Positions 1 to 14,300 are shown, counted from the first letter of the stretch. The stretch is 64,000 nucleotides of DNA from Paroedura picta (GCF_049243985.1 NC_135381.1:19207345-19271344); one strand, 5' to 3'. Notes: generated from the sequence alone by a model not told the origin. A program made the numbers and translations.

Positions 1-1041
1 ACCCTCCTGGGCATGTACTGGCATCACCCTCCAAAGTCATGGCGTAGCTCAAGGTACAAGTGACATAACTGGCACCACAGTCAGTACCCTACAGCGGACC
101 TCTCACGTGGGACTTGATCTTACGTCCTCTTTCTGTTGGTCCTTTTAACCAATATAATGCATGCACAGAGCACATGCAAAGTCCCAGTTTCTTGTTCATT
201 TACTCTGGTGCAGCCCTGTAATGTTTCCACACCGTCCCCTGGGATGTGGTTGAAACAGTGACTTGCAACTGCAGCTTAACTTCCTCCAACAAGAACCGTT
301 TGTGGTGACTGCAGCTTCTCATTTGTATTGTTCCCATTGCAGTGTCTGTGCCGCTCAAGCAAACAAGAGCAGATTCTCTGAGGGGAAATCTTCCATCGTC
401 TTCCAGGGATTACAGCCCTCCTCCCCGTTTCAACAGCCAAGCCCTCAGTGGCTGGCTCTGATGTTGCTTTTGCTGCCATCATCATTTTTATTTTTTGCTT
501 AATAAAAAAAAAACACCAGTGAATGTGCTAATCAGCCTCAGCAATTAAAAAAATAAAAATAAAACGCAGAGGGAAATAGAAGGCCTCAGCCCTCAAAGCT
601 CCCAGGTCTGTGCTGATTGATTCTCTGTTCTGACATCCAGTGTGCTGCTTACTCTGGGGGGGATGGGAGGCAATTAGCATTTTGAGAGCAGTTAATCCCT
701 AATGGATCTTGTCACCAATGCTTAACAAGCAATTACAGTTCCTCTGTCCTGTCAAGGCAAATGTCTACAGCTTCCTGAGGCAAAGAGCCTTCGATTCCTT
801 TGGCTACATATGAATGTATATTTTGTGCATGATTTAACTCTCCATTAATTCCACCCTTGGATCAGGGAAGGAAGCAGCTGCCATAGGCATGGATGCAGTC
901 CCCAGGACAGATAAAGCCCACAGTCTGCCTTGCAAGGGGAAAATATGGGCAAAGGTTTGCACACAAGCCCTTGTACCAGAGCACACAAGGTGTCTTGCCA
1001 CAATGCAGCTATGTGGGATCCTGGAACAGCAGGCAGATCCT

Positions 1042-1672
1042 AGGGCACTTCCGCACATTGGGAATTGTAGTGTGAAGCCTGCTGTATTGCAAAGCACGAG
1101 AAATAATCAAGACTCACCGGCACTCCACACTTCTCGAACTGTCTCACATGTTTCCTGATGCTTTTCCCGTTGTAGTCTTGTTACACTTTGGCCTGCCTAC
1201 CAGGGTCAATCACTTTGGCCAGCCAATCCCCTCCCGGAATGGCTGATTGACAGATGAACTTCCGGCAATCGCCATTGTTTTTTTTAAATAGACTTATTTG
1301 TTTAAATGCCTATCTGAACCTTCATAGAGGCACAGACATTCTCAGCCGAGGCGCATGTCCACCTATTTGTTGCTCCAGAAGAAGGGAGAGGGAGGCAGGT
1401 GCAAGGTAAGGACTTTGGAGGCGGAGGTAGCGCTTCTTCGCCTCCATGCCTTTCTTTTGCTGATGACCTGCTGGTTGTCCACCGGGGGAAAGCACTTTTA
1501 GTTTGGTGAATCCATTTTATGCAATTCCCCAACTAGCACTTTAAGATGGCAGATGTAGCAAGCAGTTTGCTGGCCAGACGCGGGAAGTTGGCGACGTCAT
1601 GCGGAGCGCCCAGAACATAGCGTCTTCACAAGGTAAGCATTTCACTATATTTTTTGCATGCAGAACAGCCTC
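1042..1672 (+). mobile_element. Non-autonomous DNA element, about 630 bp, copy 1
   Basis: The left end reads AGGGCACTTCCGCACA and the right end carries a degenerate inverted match (GCATGCAGAA). The internal part from about 1390 to 1665 matches the element at 28441-29246. Shared blocks include the CTTCTTCGCCTCCAT stretch and the CCAACTAGC to GATGTAGCAAGC stretch. No coding capacity is visible. The inverted ends and size suggest a MITE-type DNA transposon, possibly hAT-derived; the superfamily is not established. Confidence 0.5.
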
Positions 1673-2376
1673 TAGCCTACATCAGGTATGGGCAGATGTG
1701 GCATTAACTGGATCAAGGACACGCATGCCCTGTGCTGGTACTGGCACAACAGGTCAGTGGTAGGATTCCAAAACAGGTCCAGTCAACCCTTTCAAGACAA
1801 ACAATGGACAATCCCTGAAGCAGGTTTACCATCTGCCCAGAGGCACAACACACAGAGGAAAGGCTGAGAAATGGGTAGAGTTCAGCTGAGCAAACGAGGA
1901 CTATTTCAATAAAAGATGCAAAGAACACCCTCCTTCCTTTGCCCCTTGGCAAGAGGCCTTGATTGAAGTGACAGTCCTGAGGGTTCAATTCATGGGTATT
2001 TATTTCTCCAGCATTTTTGAATGATGTGAGCCTGTCCATGGCTTTGACGAGGGAAAAGTCACTCAAATTGTGAAGAGAGATAATCTACCCCAGGTTAACA
2101 GTACCAACAGGACTCTGTTCTTCAGCAGATTATTATAGCATCCTCACAAAATCATTTAATAAAAATGTACAGTCTGTTTGTTTGCAACGTAAAAATAGGT
2201 GTTTAAACTGCTGCCCCCAATCCTGAGACATAAAAATGACAATTAGCCATTGATTCAGGATGTAGCTGCTGGACATAACAAAGTTTTGAACGAAAAGAAA
2301 CTGGAGGGAGAAGAAGCACCTTTGGTCAATGGGACTTATGAGTAAATCTACAATAGGACTTTGCCCACGGAGAAGA

Positions 2377-2397
2377 GCGGGGGGGGGGGGGGGGGGT
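2377..2397. repeat. Poly-G tract
   Basis: An almost pure G run of about 20 bases. It could form a quadruplex, and its exact length is prone to assembly error. A similar G run followed by GA repeats lies at about 10218-10246. Confidence 0.8.
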
Positions 2398-2916
2398 TAG
2401 CACTATGTAGAAGCCAGGCTGCAATTCTCCCTGCAGGTGACTGTGGGAAAGCATCAACTGACCAGCACACGGATCCTGCTGGTGTGATAATCTGTCTGGT
2501 CCTGACATTCTGCTGCATGAAGAATGATCTTTTCTCTGATCAAAATTCACTGCCCTTTTATCTTAAGTGTCTCTTTTCTTGACTGCACCAGTGAAGGGTG
2601 AAACAATTTTAGGGCTTATGAGTAGCATGGGCACGTTTTTGACCTATTCTCTTGCCCTGGCTAAAATTGACGGCCTGTGTTGGCAGCAGTAGTGAGAGGC
2701 AGGAGGGAGAGAATTGGATGTGCAAGTCAAGCAGCATTTCTCCCAAATGACAGGAGCAGGGTGCTTATGCCACGGCTGATTTCAGTGCTGGGCATGGGTT
2801 TGAGGGCAGGAGGAAGCCAGCTTTCCTCTCTCTGTCTCCACCTCTTAGCATTTGATCCCCAGTTCTATTTGTCCAGTTTGCTTCTGTTTGGATCTTCTTT
2901 GCAATTGCTTCATACA

Positions 2917-3097
2917 GACCGTTTATGCACTGAGAACTTCACTGCCCCACCTCTCGTGCTGGAACACAAATAGGGGGTGGATGAGGCACACTGGGCCAAA
3001 TGCTCCCCCATGTGGGTGCAAGAAGTGGTGGGGCAACCTGCCATGACTAAAACTCCAGCCTGCAGCCTGGCATGAAACCTCTAGTGCATAAACGGTC
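2917..3097 (-). mobile_element. 181-bp inverted-terminal-repeat MITE, copy 1
   Basis: The element begins GACCGTTTATGCACT and ends with the reverse complement (GTGCATAAACGGTC). It has the same length as a second copy at 33391-33571, which lies in the opposite orientation and matches it base by base over most of its length once reversed. It has no coding capacity. An ATA flank at copy 2 hints at a 3-bp target duplication (PIF/Harbinger-like), but this is weak. Confidence 0.7.
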
Positions 3098-4770
3098 ATA
3101 ATCAGGCTGGCTGTGGCCAGGAGCAGAAATATAATTTTTTAAAAAAGTCTTGAAGCCATGGGAAAAATGAAACGTTCTTCCCCAATGAGGAAGGATGGAA
3201 ATGCTGGGGAACCCAAAACACAAGCAATGCATGTTGCCTTATCCAATCTATGTTAAAAACATAGAATACGTTATGTATGAGCTGGTACTAAAACTTACCT
3301 GGTCTATTTATGAAATTTACAAGTGGAAAGTCTGAGTTTTATTCAAACAACTATTTCAATTATACTATCTCAAATATAAAGTAGAATGTTAAATGCTTAT
3401 GAGCCAATTCACACATACACTATCAAGACCTTGGTTCCCCATGGATCCTGTGAACTAGAAACACTGCTGGAGTTCAATGCTGCCTTGGAACTTAATTCCC
3501 AGGCATTTGAAGGCCCAATTTGGATCAGGATCTCGTGGTGTGGGGAGAAGGGGCTTAAGCATCTCTCCTCTGCGTATTTTCTAGACCTGCAATTGCCCCA
3601 GGGCCCTGCTGCTTGCCCTGTTTGGGAAACTTTCATGTACTGATTTAGTGCTGTCTACAAATAACATGAACTGGAAAAGCTCCTTTATCACCTAAAGTAC
3701 CTGTTAGATTTTGCCATCATGGAAAACAAGAAAACTAAAATAAGAGTTGAACATAACATGTCTCAGCATTCCAGTCAACAAAATGAAATTTCCATGGTCA
3801 GAACTTAAGAACAGCCTTCTCTACATAGTCAGCCTCATCCCCAGGCTCAAGACATTTGTAAAGAGATCGGGAGGCTAGAAGCCGGCATTCGTGGTTAAGA
3901 ACAACCACTGTGCCGTGCAGGAAGGCTTGCGTTGATCCCATTTCAAAGAAGAACATCTTTTAGAAGTGGCATTCCCAGTTCTTCTGTTAGAAAACAAAGT
4001 CCTGTACAATTCTGAGAAATAAAATGTGCTCCTCTCCATTTTCTGGGTTCTCCCTCCCAATCTCTAATTAGGGGTGATGGCAGAAGCTTGTAAGTTGAGC
4101 CACAAAATATGAGCCATTCTTAGCAGCACAAGTCAGGGGTGCTTGTAACTGTAGCTGTGGATTTAAAGTATGTGCACAACAGACAATCACTGTCTGCCAT
4201 GGCATTTTGGGCAGGACAGTTCTGTTGGGGCTCATGACTACCCCCGCCGTCATTAATTGCTTTGGGCTTGCTGGGCTGGAGCCTCCTTCCGCTCACATCA
4301 GTGGGCCTTGCCGAGGAGACCCAGCAGTCTGTGCTTGATGCTTAAAGATGCTTTTTTGCAGTTGCGTCCTGCTGTGACCCAGCACTGAGGCTCATTGGCC
4401 TGTGCTAGAAGAGCACACCCCACATCCTGGCAGCAGCTGGACTTCCTACCTGCCGCAGCTCATGTTTCCTGGCTCTGCTCTGCCACCCGGGTGTCCTCCA
4501 TGCAGGAGCTTCTGCCATTGCACAGGCCCCACCCCCAACCGTGTCCAGTTCTGCTATTTCAGGTGTTCCATATTGATCCCGCCGTGTGGAGCACTTAAAA
4601 AATAAAGGAGCTGTTTGCCAGTGACCTTGCGGCTATGGATATACCTGAAGTGGTTCTCCTCCTGGGTAGGTCAGAAACCAGAATGGGGCTCTGTTTTTCC
4701 GCAGAAAGGGGCTCTCTTCAGTCACAGCTGATCCGTGCTGTGCCCCAGCTGATAGAATCAAGGTTTAGCA

Positions 4771-4906
4771 CAGGGATAGTCAAACTGCGGCCCTCCAGAT
4801 GTCCATGGACTACAATTCCCAGGAGCCCCTGCCAGTGAATGCTGGCAGGGGCTCATGGGAACTGTAGTCCATGGACATCTGGAGGGCCGCAGTTTGACTA
4901 CCCCTG
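4771..4906. mobile_element. Foldback hAT-type MITE, copy 1
   Basis: A near-perfect palindrome of about 136 bp with CAGGG..CCCTG ends, whose arms (GTCAAACTGCGGCCCTCC and on) occupy almost the whole element. It is flanked by the identical 8-bp repeat GTTTAGCA on both sides, the target duplication expected of hAT transposons. The same family recurs at least eight more times in the window. It has no coding function and would form a long hairpin if transcribed. Confidence 0.9.
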
Positions 4907-5334
4907 GTTTAGCACATGCCCGATCTGCAACACAGCTGAGCCTGGTTACTCAGGGAGGGGTTTCCATGCTGTACTTGTCCAAGGCTCCACCTTCAGTCCA
5001 GGAGATGTTGAGCTTGAGAAGCCTTCGGTTCCTGACACCCAAACAACTGTATAGAGTTTCCTGTCTGCCTTTGCAGGTATTCACTCACACTTCACTTGCC
5101 AGCTTTTGGTTGGGGAAGAAATTTGTACATGAACTCTGAGCGCAGGATCTGCCAGAAGGGAGGAGAAAGGTGCTGAGCAGCTTCAAGTCCAAGGTGGGCA
5201 GAGGACAAACGTCCGAAGCCACGGCAATGTCTCAAAGGAGGCGTGGCTCAGAAAGCAAATGCCACCCTGGGTGCAATCTGAGGACTGCATAGTTGTAACC
5301 TTAGGAAATTGGCAAGTGGGGGTGGGAGGGGGTA

Positions 5335-5520
5335 GGCTTACCAACCTCCGAGAGAGACCTGGAGTTGGATTTCTCCTGGAATTACATACGATCTTCATAC
5401 TACAGAGATCAGTTCTCCCAGGAGGGAAGGGCAGCTCCAGAGCCTGGAGCTTGTGGCATCACATGCCAGCTGATCTCCCTCCCCTCCCAAACCTCTGCAC
5501 TCCTGTGTCACTACCCCCAA
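5335..5520 (-). repeat. Interspersed repeat with GGTTGCCAAC-like ends (copy 1)
   Basis: The segment resembles, in reverse, the repeats at about 15805-15993 and 42762-42960. Shared words include CCTGGAG, the AGATCAGTTCTCC block and a GGGAGGG(A)CCTC block. It is diverged and non-coding. The family looks like a small inverted-end DNA element common in lizards; this is family-level recognition only. Confidence 0.45.
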
Positions 5521-5950
5521 ATCACCAAGGAAGTTCCTAAGACAGAGCCTAGAAGGCTGACCGTTGATTGCTCTTCCAGACCCCAGGTGCTTTCTGCCAG
5601 AAAAGCCGCCTCCCTCACATTCTCCATATGTTTAACCTGAATTCTGTCACCTGAACACATTGCAGGTGTGGAGACAGTTTGATTCTGCTTCTGCTGCCAG
5701 CTACGTCCCAAAGAATTGGACATGCCACCAAAGGGGACAAAACTGACATTTGTTATTAAAATGAGGGGACAGCCAAGAAACGTGAGAAAGGATACTGTCC
5801 CCTTCAAAAGGTCAGCCTACAAAAGACTTACTCTCACTCTTGTTGCATGTTCTCCCCTTGTAGTTTCACACAGATGTTCAAGTGCATGGGAAAACAAATG
5901 GAAGCATGAAACCCAGCAGAACCATTCCCACTGGAAGAACTCCTACAGAG

Positions 5951-6190
5951 CCAGTGTAGTGGTTAAAAATGGCAAACGCTAATCTGGAGAACTGGGTTCA
6001 GTCCCCCATTCCTCTTCCACAGGCAGGCAGCTGGATGGCCTTGAGTTAGTCACAGTTCTCTCAGAGCTCTCTCAGCCTCACCGACCTCACAGGGTGTCTG
6101 CTGTGGGGAGACAAAGAGAAAGGTTTTTGTAAGCTGCTTTGGGACTCCTACAGATGGTGAAAGTGGGGTATAAAAAAACAGCATCTCTTA
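5951..6190 (+). repeat. tRNA-derived SINE
   Basis: The head is CCAGTGTAGTGGTTA (box A-like) followed by TGGGTTCAGTCCCC (box B-like). The family body TCACAGTTCTCTCAGAGC and CTCACAGGGTGTCTG follows, ending in a GGGGTATAAAAA tail. Three further copies occur at about 9709, 49316 and 62925. It is not a tRNA gene: there is no cloverleaf beyond the box regions. Confidence 0.85.
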
Positions 6191-6447
6191 GTATGGTCCT
6201 CTGAATTCTGCCCTCCAGAAAGGAGTAAATCTGCAACCAAATGGGGCTCCTGGTGGGGAAAAGTATTGCAAAATGGTTTAATGGCTGATGTCACTGAAAG
6301 ACACTGAACAGTTTAAAAGAATCAATCCCAAATTTTGGTCCCAATCCTAGGCTGAAGTCAGATTGGATCCAGGGTCACGCTGCAAGCTCAGTGCCTGCTC
6401 TAGGCAACAATATTGGGGGAAGGGATGGGGAGGGACAGAGTTGCTGA

Positions 6448-6630
<183 letters not shown>

Positions 6631-9600
6631 CTGTTTTCCTGTGGATGGAAGCGTATACAGCAATGAAAGGATCAACACCCTGATGTTTTGTATCTAAAAT
6701 TCTGACCTCGGTGGGGAAAGATCAAAAGGCAGTCATTTTTAGGACAGGGTGACTTTCACCACCCTTGTGTCCATCAAGGGTCGGTTGCCTTAAATTTCTT
6801 TCATATGTGTCTATTGAGGGGGTGCAACTAGATGTGAAGTTAGCAAGCCCTAATTGGGACTCTGCTGATCTTGAATCAAGAGAGAGAAGGTGATTTAAAG
6901 TTCGGCTCGGGCAGGTGAGAACAGGAGTGCAGAGTCTTCCCCTTGTCCACATTCTGTCCTTGCTTTGTTTTAGCGGGGGTTTTTTCAGTGGGAGAGGAGC
7001 ACAGAAAAGGAGAGGCTTCCCCTTCTTTCTCTTGCAGGTGAGAAATGTTCGATAAATGCTCCTCCGCTTTACACAGAGTCAGCTCAGTTTTTATATGCAC
7101 ACATACTTCTGCCACTATTTTGTCTTTGCTTGAGAATTCTGGAAAAGAGGCAGCAGATCTTAGATTCACCACAAGATGGCAGCCTTGCTTTCTTAAAGAG
7201 GAATACATTAAGTTACTGCTTTTATTATTTATTTTAATTGAACTACAAATGGGTTCGAGGGGTCTGATTGGCTGTTTTGGCAGGGAGTTATCATTTGGCT
7301 GTGTGTAGATGCTGTGACACAGTTTACTAATGTAACAAGATTAACTTTTGCTTTTATATTCCTACTGTTATGATGACGAAGAGAGCTTGCACTCTAAAGC
7401 TCACGCCTTGAATAAATCTTTGTTGGTCTTAAAGGTGCTACTGGACTCCGATTTTATTGCGCTTTTATTAAGGGTCTCGTTGGAAACAACCATATTAGTG
7501 TGCTACTGCTGTGGAAGGAAGAGAAGCCTGCAGAGGGTGGTCTCCAAACTATGGGAGATTTCTGATGCTTCCTAGTGGACAAGAAAAGCCAGGTCTTGCG
7601 TGAGACTGTCTGGCACAGATGCATGTACCACAGCTATCAGATGGCTAATGCTCATGAGAATAATCAGACCTTTGGTCTGTCTAGCTCCCTCTGGTCTGCT
7701 TTGGTCTGGCAATGGCTCTCCAAGGCCTCAGCCAGAGAACAGTCATTCCCAGCACCTGCTCCTTTAACCAGAGAAAACAGCCCCGGCATCATCTGCATGC
7801 AAACGGGTGTTCTCCTGAATTATGGCTGGTCCTCTGTGTGTGTGTGGGCATGTAAGTGTGTCTGACTGAGAGGGAGGGGGCAGAGACCAAGGAGGAGGTC
7901 GGGGGAAGCAAGGGAGAGGGGGGTCCCTTCTGGGACACCCGGTATGCATGGGCCTATCCCAGCATAGGTGCCAATGGTGCCCGTATTAGAAAAGGGCTAT
8001 TTGGGCCAGGCTCTTGCACACAGGGTGTCCCAGCAGGTGCTGGCTGAGGCCTCTGTCTGGCTTCCGCCCTCCTCCTTGTTTGTTTTATGCACTGAGAAAT
8101 TCCACCTGAAGCAGGCAAGAACACACAGTCCCAAGACCTAGTAGTGTAATCGGCTGGTAATTCCCTGTTATTCTATTTATTTAAAATCAAAGAAATAGTT
8201 TCCAAGCCAAAAGATCTTTGCTGCCCTGAAGGTCTCTTTCACATCTTCTCCTGCTTGCCCTCTTCAGCCGGAAGGGTAGAAATGGTGGGCCAAAGCAAAT
8301 TCCCTTTTGCTTCTCTCAGTTGCTTGAAGGTCTGAGATGCCCGTGTCACAGAGAGTTGCCCCAGGCTGGATTTTTCCACGCAGCTGTTTAAAGGGGTTAG
8401 GAATCATGCCAGAATGAAGGTGGCAGGTCATATTTGACAACGTTGCTCCTGACTTCCTGCAAGGAAGTTATTTGCAAGGAAACACCTGCAAGGGATGTCT
8501 TTGTGTCTTTTTTACCTTGGAGCCCTCTGGAACAAGGACTCCTTTCTTGGGGTTGTTTATGGCGGTGAACAAGGGGCTTTGGTGGGTTGCCTGTCAAGCC
8601 CCGACTCCTTTTGGCATCACTGTTGGCCAGATGGTGGGGCTTTATTTACCTGGCTGTCTCGAGCCTTCATTTCCCTTGGAAAGCAGACCCTTCGCTTGTA
8701 TTAACACTTGTTTTTCCCCAAACACAAGACATTATGATTTCCCTTGCGGCTTCACAGCCGCCATGCCCTGGGATATAATTTCCAAGGAATGTGAGTTCTT
8801 TTACATCTTTGCTTGGAAGTCATCTAAATGTACTGTCTCAATGTGCCCTCTGACAGCAGATAGACCTTTGCAGGTGGGACTTCTTCTGGGGATTCAAGTG
8901 TTTTCTCTCCAGCACAGCAGAAAGACTAAGGAGGGAGGAAGGGGCTGGGCAAAGCTGTCAGTCATGCACCGTTCCCCTGTCCGAGTAGTTCACAGCTGCA
9001 GAATCATGATTTGGAGTATTGACTACCCCTGGACTAGACCCTCAAAAAGGAAAAAAGTGATGTCAGAAGAACTTGCAAATTTGCCAGGGATGCTTAACAC
9101 TGTGCCACAGCATAGGAAGGGTCCACGAACAACCCCTTCAAGCCTATCCTCAGCCACCCAGTTCTGAGACAAAGGCCAGCTTTCAGCTTTCCTTTTTGAT
9201 TCAATGCGACTTGGATGAAGAAATTTGTTGCAAAAGCCCTTCTTGAAAGGCAGCTGGCATGCTTACTCTCTAAGTGCAGAATGTATGTGTCCCGGTATCA
9301 CTTGCACTCAACAAACAGACTGTGTGCTTATTCTGGCCTAGAAGAGGTCAGAATATTTGGGTTTTGCATCATGGGAAGTAGCTTCCAGGAAATTGTAGAA
9401 CCAGAACAGTCCGACTGGGTCTTATTGGTATAATTTGACATGGTACCCTATTAGATGACAGAATGACTTGTGCAAGTGTGACCAAGAAAGAAATAAGGCC
9501 TGGGTTTTTGACAGGTGTATCCATGCAAAAGAGATGTCGTTTCCCTTTAAGAAAAGGATGAAAAACAAATTCCCTGTATCTTATCCTTTACACCACTATT

Positions 9601-11361
9601 GGAAGGCAAAGAGGTCTTTGCTGAAAGTCAGTTGTTCTAACTAGGATCATGTGTCAAAAAAGTCCAGGCATCTCCCAAAGTAGTTTCCCAGACCATACAT
9701 TCTTCTTGGAGAGCCGCCTTGGTCTAGTGGTTAAGATCAATGGCTTCTAATCTGGAAAGCTGTGCTTGATTCTCCACTCCTCTACATGCAGCTAGCTGGG
9801 TGACCTTGGGCCAGTCACAGTTCTCTCAGAGCTCTTTCAGTCCCATTTACCTCACAGGGTGTCTTGTGGGAAGAGGAAGGGAAGGCAATTGTAAGCCCCT
9901 TCAGATTGTAAAAAGATGGGGTACAAGAAATAGCTCTTCTTCTTCCTGAGACTATCTTGACTCCTGAATGACACTGAATTCTTAAACGATCTGGTAGATT
10001 GAATCAATGGGTTGCTACAAGCTATGGGGGAAGAGATGTAGAATCTGAATGCAAGTCCTGTAAAAAAAAAAACTTCTATAAGGTTACTATGTAATAACAT
10101 AATCTTTGATGCCCCAAATGTCATGGTTGTGTAAAACCCAGTTGGGATAGGTAGCATTTGGATTTAGCTGCAGCCCTTATGGCCCCAATAAGACTGGAGA
10201 GCAAAATTCTGAAGACGGGGGGGGGGGGGGGGGGGAGAGAGAGAGAATGCAGGTCTGAATAAGAGACCCAAATTTGGGGACCTGACATTGGGATCCTTCA
10301 GTGTTACTTGAAAGATTGGAATGCTCAGAAGACTCATTGCCTGACTCCAAAATATCGGTGATCAAGAAAGGCCTTTTCAAGGAAAGTAAACTCCAAAGCC
10401 ATATATTGTAACAATCAGGACCAACCTCAATACATTTGAAAAATTTCCACAGAGTCAGAAACCTGTGCTAACAGGCAAACACTGGACTTGGTTGTGAGGA
10501 TATTGTTATCATGCAATTAACCTTACAAATTTCATAACTGCCAGAGCAGCAGAACTGTTTCCAAGGTGGTTTATGCCTTTATGAAAATAATTATAGCAGC
10601 TAATCTCCAGTTAATGAGTTATCTGTGTTCCTTTGAGGTCTGCTTGAACATGGATGGATGTTTCTATGTTGTTTTGGCTCTCCTGACCCATATTGCCAAT
10701 TCCTGGTTGACCCATATTGCCAATAACCTCTTTTGGTCAACTATTAATTAACTACTTAAACAATGTACATATAACCTTTTTCTAAACATAATTTCATACA
10801 TGAAAAGGTTTAAATTAAGATTTTCACGAGAATTCTCCTCAATATATTTCTTCACTAGCTTGAATATTGGGATACCTAGAAAATCAATTCCAAACCATTA
10901 ATTTATTTACCATTTTTTCAATAGAGAAAGGATTCATTTATTATTAGTCTTGAAAATATTTATAAACAACATCATTTAATTATCAACTGATAATTAAAAA
11001 CAACAAAGGAGTCTTGTAGACAAAATTGTAGCACAAATTTACAAGGTCAACACCCAAAACTGAACTTTCACCAGGAGTAGAAATCAGTTAAAATTCAGAA
11101 ACCAAGATCTCATTGTTTTGGATTTTTTTCCAAATTCATTGCAGCTCTCAGTGATACATATTGATCTGTTTCCTGTCTGACCAGCAGAACCAATCAAGTA
11201 ATTTAAAAACAGAATAAAATGAATTCAGTGAAATGAATCCCAAATGATCTAATTAATCAGTTTTTTTTTTGAAGTGTGCAAGCTGGTTTCCAATTTAACA
11301 GGATGTCCTACACAGTTTCCATTTTCGTTGCCATGGTAGTTTAGAAATTCTTCAATCAGCA
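6631..11361. other. Intergenic region between GLOD5 and the ACOD1-like gene
   Basis: No gene was recognised. A SINE lies at 9709-9945 and a G-run microsatellite near 10218. A lizard repeat segment at 7380-7450 contains GGTCTTAAAGGTGCTACTGG. A fragment of the foldback hAT end (TTGACTACCCCTGG) lies at 9028. The 10.4-11.3 kb part is AT-rich. A 231-codon open frame at 8472-9167 has no recognisable domain and is not called as a gene. Confidence 0.6.
9709..9945 (+). repeat. tRNA-derived SINE
   Basis: Same family as at 5951. It has a CCTTGGTCTAGTGGTTAAGA head, a TGATTCTCCACTCC box B-like segment, a CAGTTCTCTCAGAGC body, CTCACAGGGTGTCTTG, and a CTCTTCTTCTT tail. Confidence 0.85.
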
Positions 11362-14300
11362 TTACAGACAGGAAGCCAACAAAGAACAGTCTGGGAGAGT
11401 CTCCAAGTTGTCCAGTGTTTTCACGAGGTTATCTATGTTGTCTTTTGGAAGGATTCCAGAAGCATTGGTTTGAAATTTCCTGAGGAGAGATTCTCTGCTC
11501 AGGGGTCTCCTCCAGTGCCCATAGAAAGTGTCACACCGGCCTGTCAGGATGTCTCCATTCTGCAGGATCAGTGCCACCTCTGCATACATCTTGTCAAAGT
11601 TGGCCATGTTGTCCTTGGGGTGTTCCACCACCACCTTGGAGAGCAATTGCATGAGGTCATGGCGGTGGAGATGGTCATTGCTGAAGGAGCACAGGCTCAG
11701 TTGGCCATCCAGGAGGGCAGCACAGGCATTGAACTGGAAAGAGTGCCTGGCCTCATGTTCAGATTCAGGGAAGGGCCTGTTGATGTACTTGGATACTGGC
11801 ACCCTCAGAACAATGGTGTGGATGGTAGAAGGGGAGAGAGAGCCAGAATGGTTGATTAGAAGTTTCCTGGCTGAGAGGGCAGCCTCCAACACCCAGTGCA
11901 TTCCCAGGTGGGCTGGGAAGCTCTTGAATGCAACGTCCTGCTTCTCCAGGAGAAACTCATGGCTGCTTGCTGATAGCGCCAGTGGTCTGGGCTGGTAGTC
12001 GCCAAAGAAAGCACTGAAGCCAGCACAGCCAGGGACGTCATCCAGAATTAAAAGGTTGGCTTCCATCCCTCGAGCAGCTAGGAGGGTTGCCTCTAGGCCA
12101 AGGCGGGAGGCATTGCCAATGTGCAGCGGCTTGGCCAAGGTTGCGGCATTTGCCATGGGTGCCCCTGCCAGCGAAGCTGCGATTGCTAAGGCATGGCCAC
12201 ACTGAGCTGCATCCAGAGAGAGGAGCTTGGCTGTTGCAGCTGCACTGCCCATGGTGCCAACCACAGAGGGAGGGTGGAACCTGGAAAGGAAACCCCGGAG
12301 GGAGTCAGGAAGAGATCTTGAGCTGTTATGGGAATGACAGGAGGCAAATGAGTACTCTAGATGGAAGGTGGAAGTCTGTCTGCAAAGATGTTCAGGGACT
12401 GCCCCTCCAAGCAGGGAGTTAATCCCTCCTTTATTGGCATGGAGCAATCCTTAGTATATTCACAAATGCAAATAAGCAGTGGTTGCAGTCATCCCCCTCC
12501 CAAGGGCTGGATTCTCTGCATTCATCTCTATGTGCACTCTTCCTAGGGCATCTAAGCCAGTTTCAAACCAAGCAATATTTTTTTATTGGGCCAGCTGCCG
12601 ATTGAGAAATGTGCAGGCTTTTGAGTTACACAGAAGTTTACAGCAGGTTTCTGCTTTTCTCTTAAGGTGTACAAGAGGCTGGGCCGGAGTTTTCACTGAC
12701 TTTTCTTCCTTTGTTATTATGTTCCCACACCAGGTGCCCATCTGACTGACACTGCCAGTAGGAGCCAGCCATGCTCTCACTGTCTGGCTTCCACAGGGCA
12801 AAAGCTTTGTCCGTAGACCATTTACCTCTTGGGAATGTTGTGAGCTTCACTGGAGAAGTGCATCAGCCTGCCCTGCACCTCAATGCCCACATTAAATGCC
12901 AACAGGAAGTCCAAGCCATTAGGCCTGGAAGAGGCAGGTACCATCTGGGAGACGGCAAGGAGAGCAGGCAGGATGGCCCCCGAAGGATGAGTGGCAGGAT
13001 GCCAGGTGTCATCAAAGTCCATGGCGTGAACCTGAAGGGAAGGGGAGTCAGTGAACTAAGAAGTGGTTGCCAACAAGCCTCATTTGAATTTGTGGGATAA
13101 CATTTATTTCCATTTCTCCCCAATGGGAAGTAGCTCATGTTATTCTCCCTTTGTCCATTTTATCCTCCCAACAACCCTGTAGAGTAGATTAGGCTGAGTG
13201 TGTGTGGCTGGCTAAGGTCACCCAGCAAGCTTCCATAGAGTAGGGATTTGAAGCTGGGTCTCCCAGATCTTGTTCTGACATGCTAAGCTAGAATTTTTCA
13301 ACTTTTTGACTGTGGAGAACCCCCTGTAATGTTTTTCGGGCTTTGAGGAACCTCAGAAGTGTGGGAATGCCCCTTCAGAGAAGTGGGTGTGGAAGTCAGG
13401 TGCAGAAGTAAGGTACAGTCAATCAATACATAATTTACTGTTTCCATTGTGGAAAAAGAGACTAGGCTTGTAGAAGAACAGAGAAAGTGGGCTTCAGTGA
13501 TGTCTAGTCCTGTTAGGGGCCATCCAAACCTCTGAGAAAGGCCACATAATCCTTGGGGACCTCAGGTGCAATCCTGGTTGGGAATCCCTGTTTTAAGACA
13601 ACAAGGAATATGTCTTGATGAGGATGCTGCTTTAGTGAAGGTATCAAGTTCCTGGTCCTCATGGTAATAAGATCAATTCAGGAACATGTTTCTGTCAAAG
13701 GCTAGAATCTCAACTCTTTTTTATGTATTTATTTATTTATTGATTGATTGCCACTTCTGGTCCAAGCTGGTTTGTGGCGGTTTACAATAAAGCCCCAATA
13801 AAATAACAATAAAATACAATTTTACCACCCCTGGCAGTGCAATCCCTCTTTCCTCCCTCCGACACCACCTATCCAGTACAGGCCAGAAACATCGTCCCCC
13901 TATAATCCCCACCCAGGCAGCCTCGGCGGGAGGGAGCACCTCCTGCCCTAGATATACCAAGCATCCTGAGAAGGAACCCAAGATCTTCCTCAGCCTGGAA
14001 GTCTCAAATGGGAGAAAAAATATATCCTGTCTTCAGTCAGTGAAAATAAACCACCCGTTCCCCATGGCATTTCCCACCTACTTCCTCTCTCCAAACAATC
14101 CATCGTCTTAAGCGCTGTGCTGCAAGGGTTGCAAAGCACGGGGAAATGCTTACCGCCACACCATTGACAAATGCTGCCAGAGGAGGAGACAGCTTCAGGT
14201 CCTGCCTTCCATAGACAGAACTAACCAGGCTGGAGGAGGAGGAGGAAGCGTAGATTTCCTGTCACCAAAAGTGGAGAACCCAATGTGAGAAATGCAAGAG

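Noticed and set aside
8472-9167. 231-codon open frame on the plus strand
   Set aside because: No recognisable domain, mixed low-bias composition, no paired splice or family signal, and its end overlaps a remnant of the foldback hAT end. Probably a chance frame.
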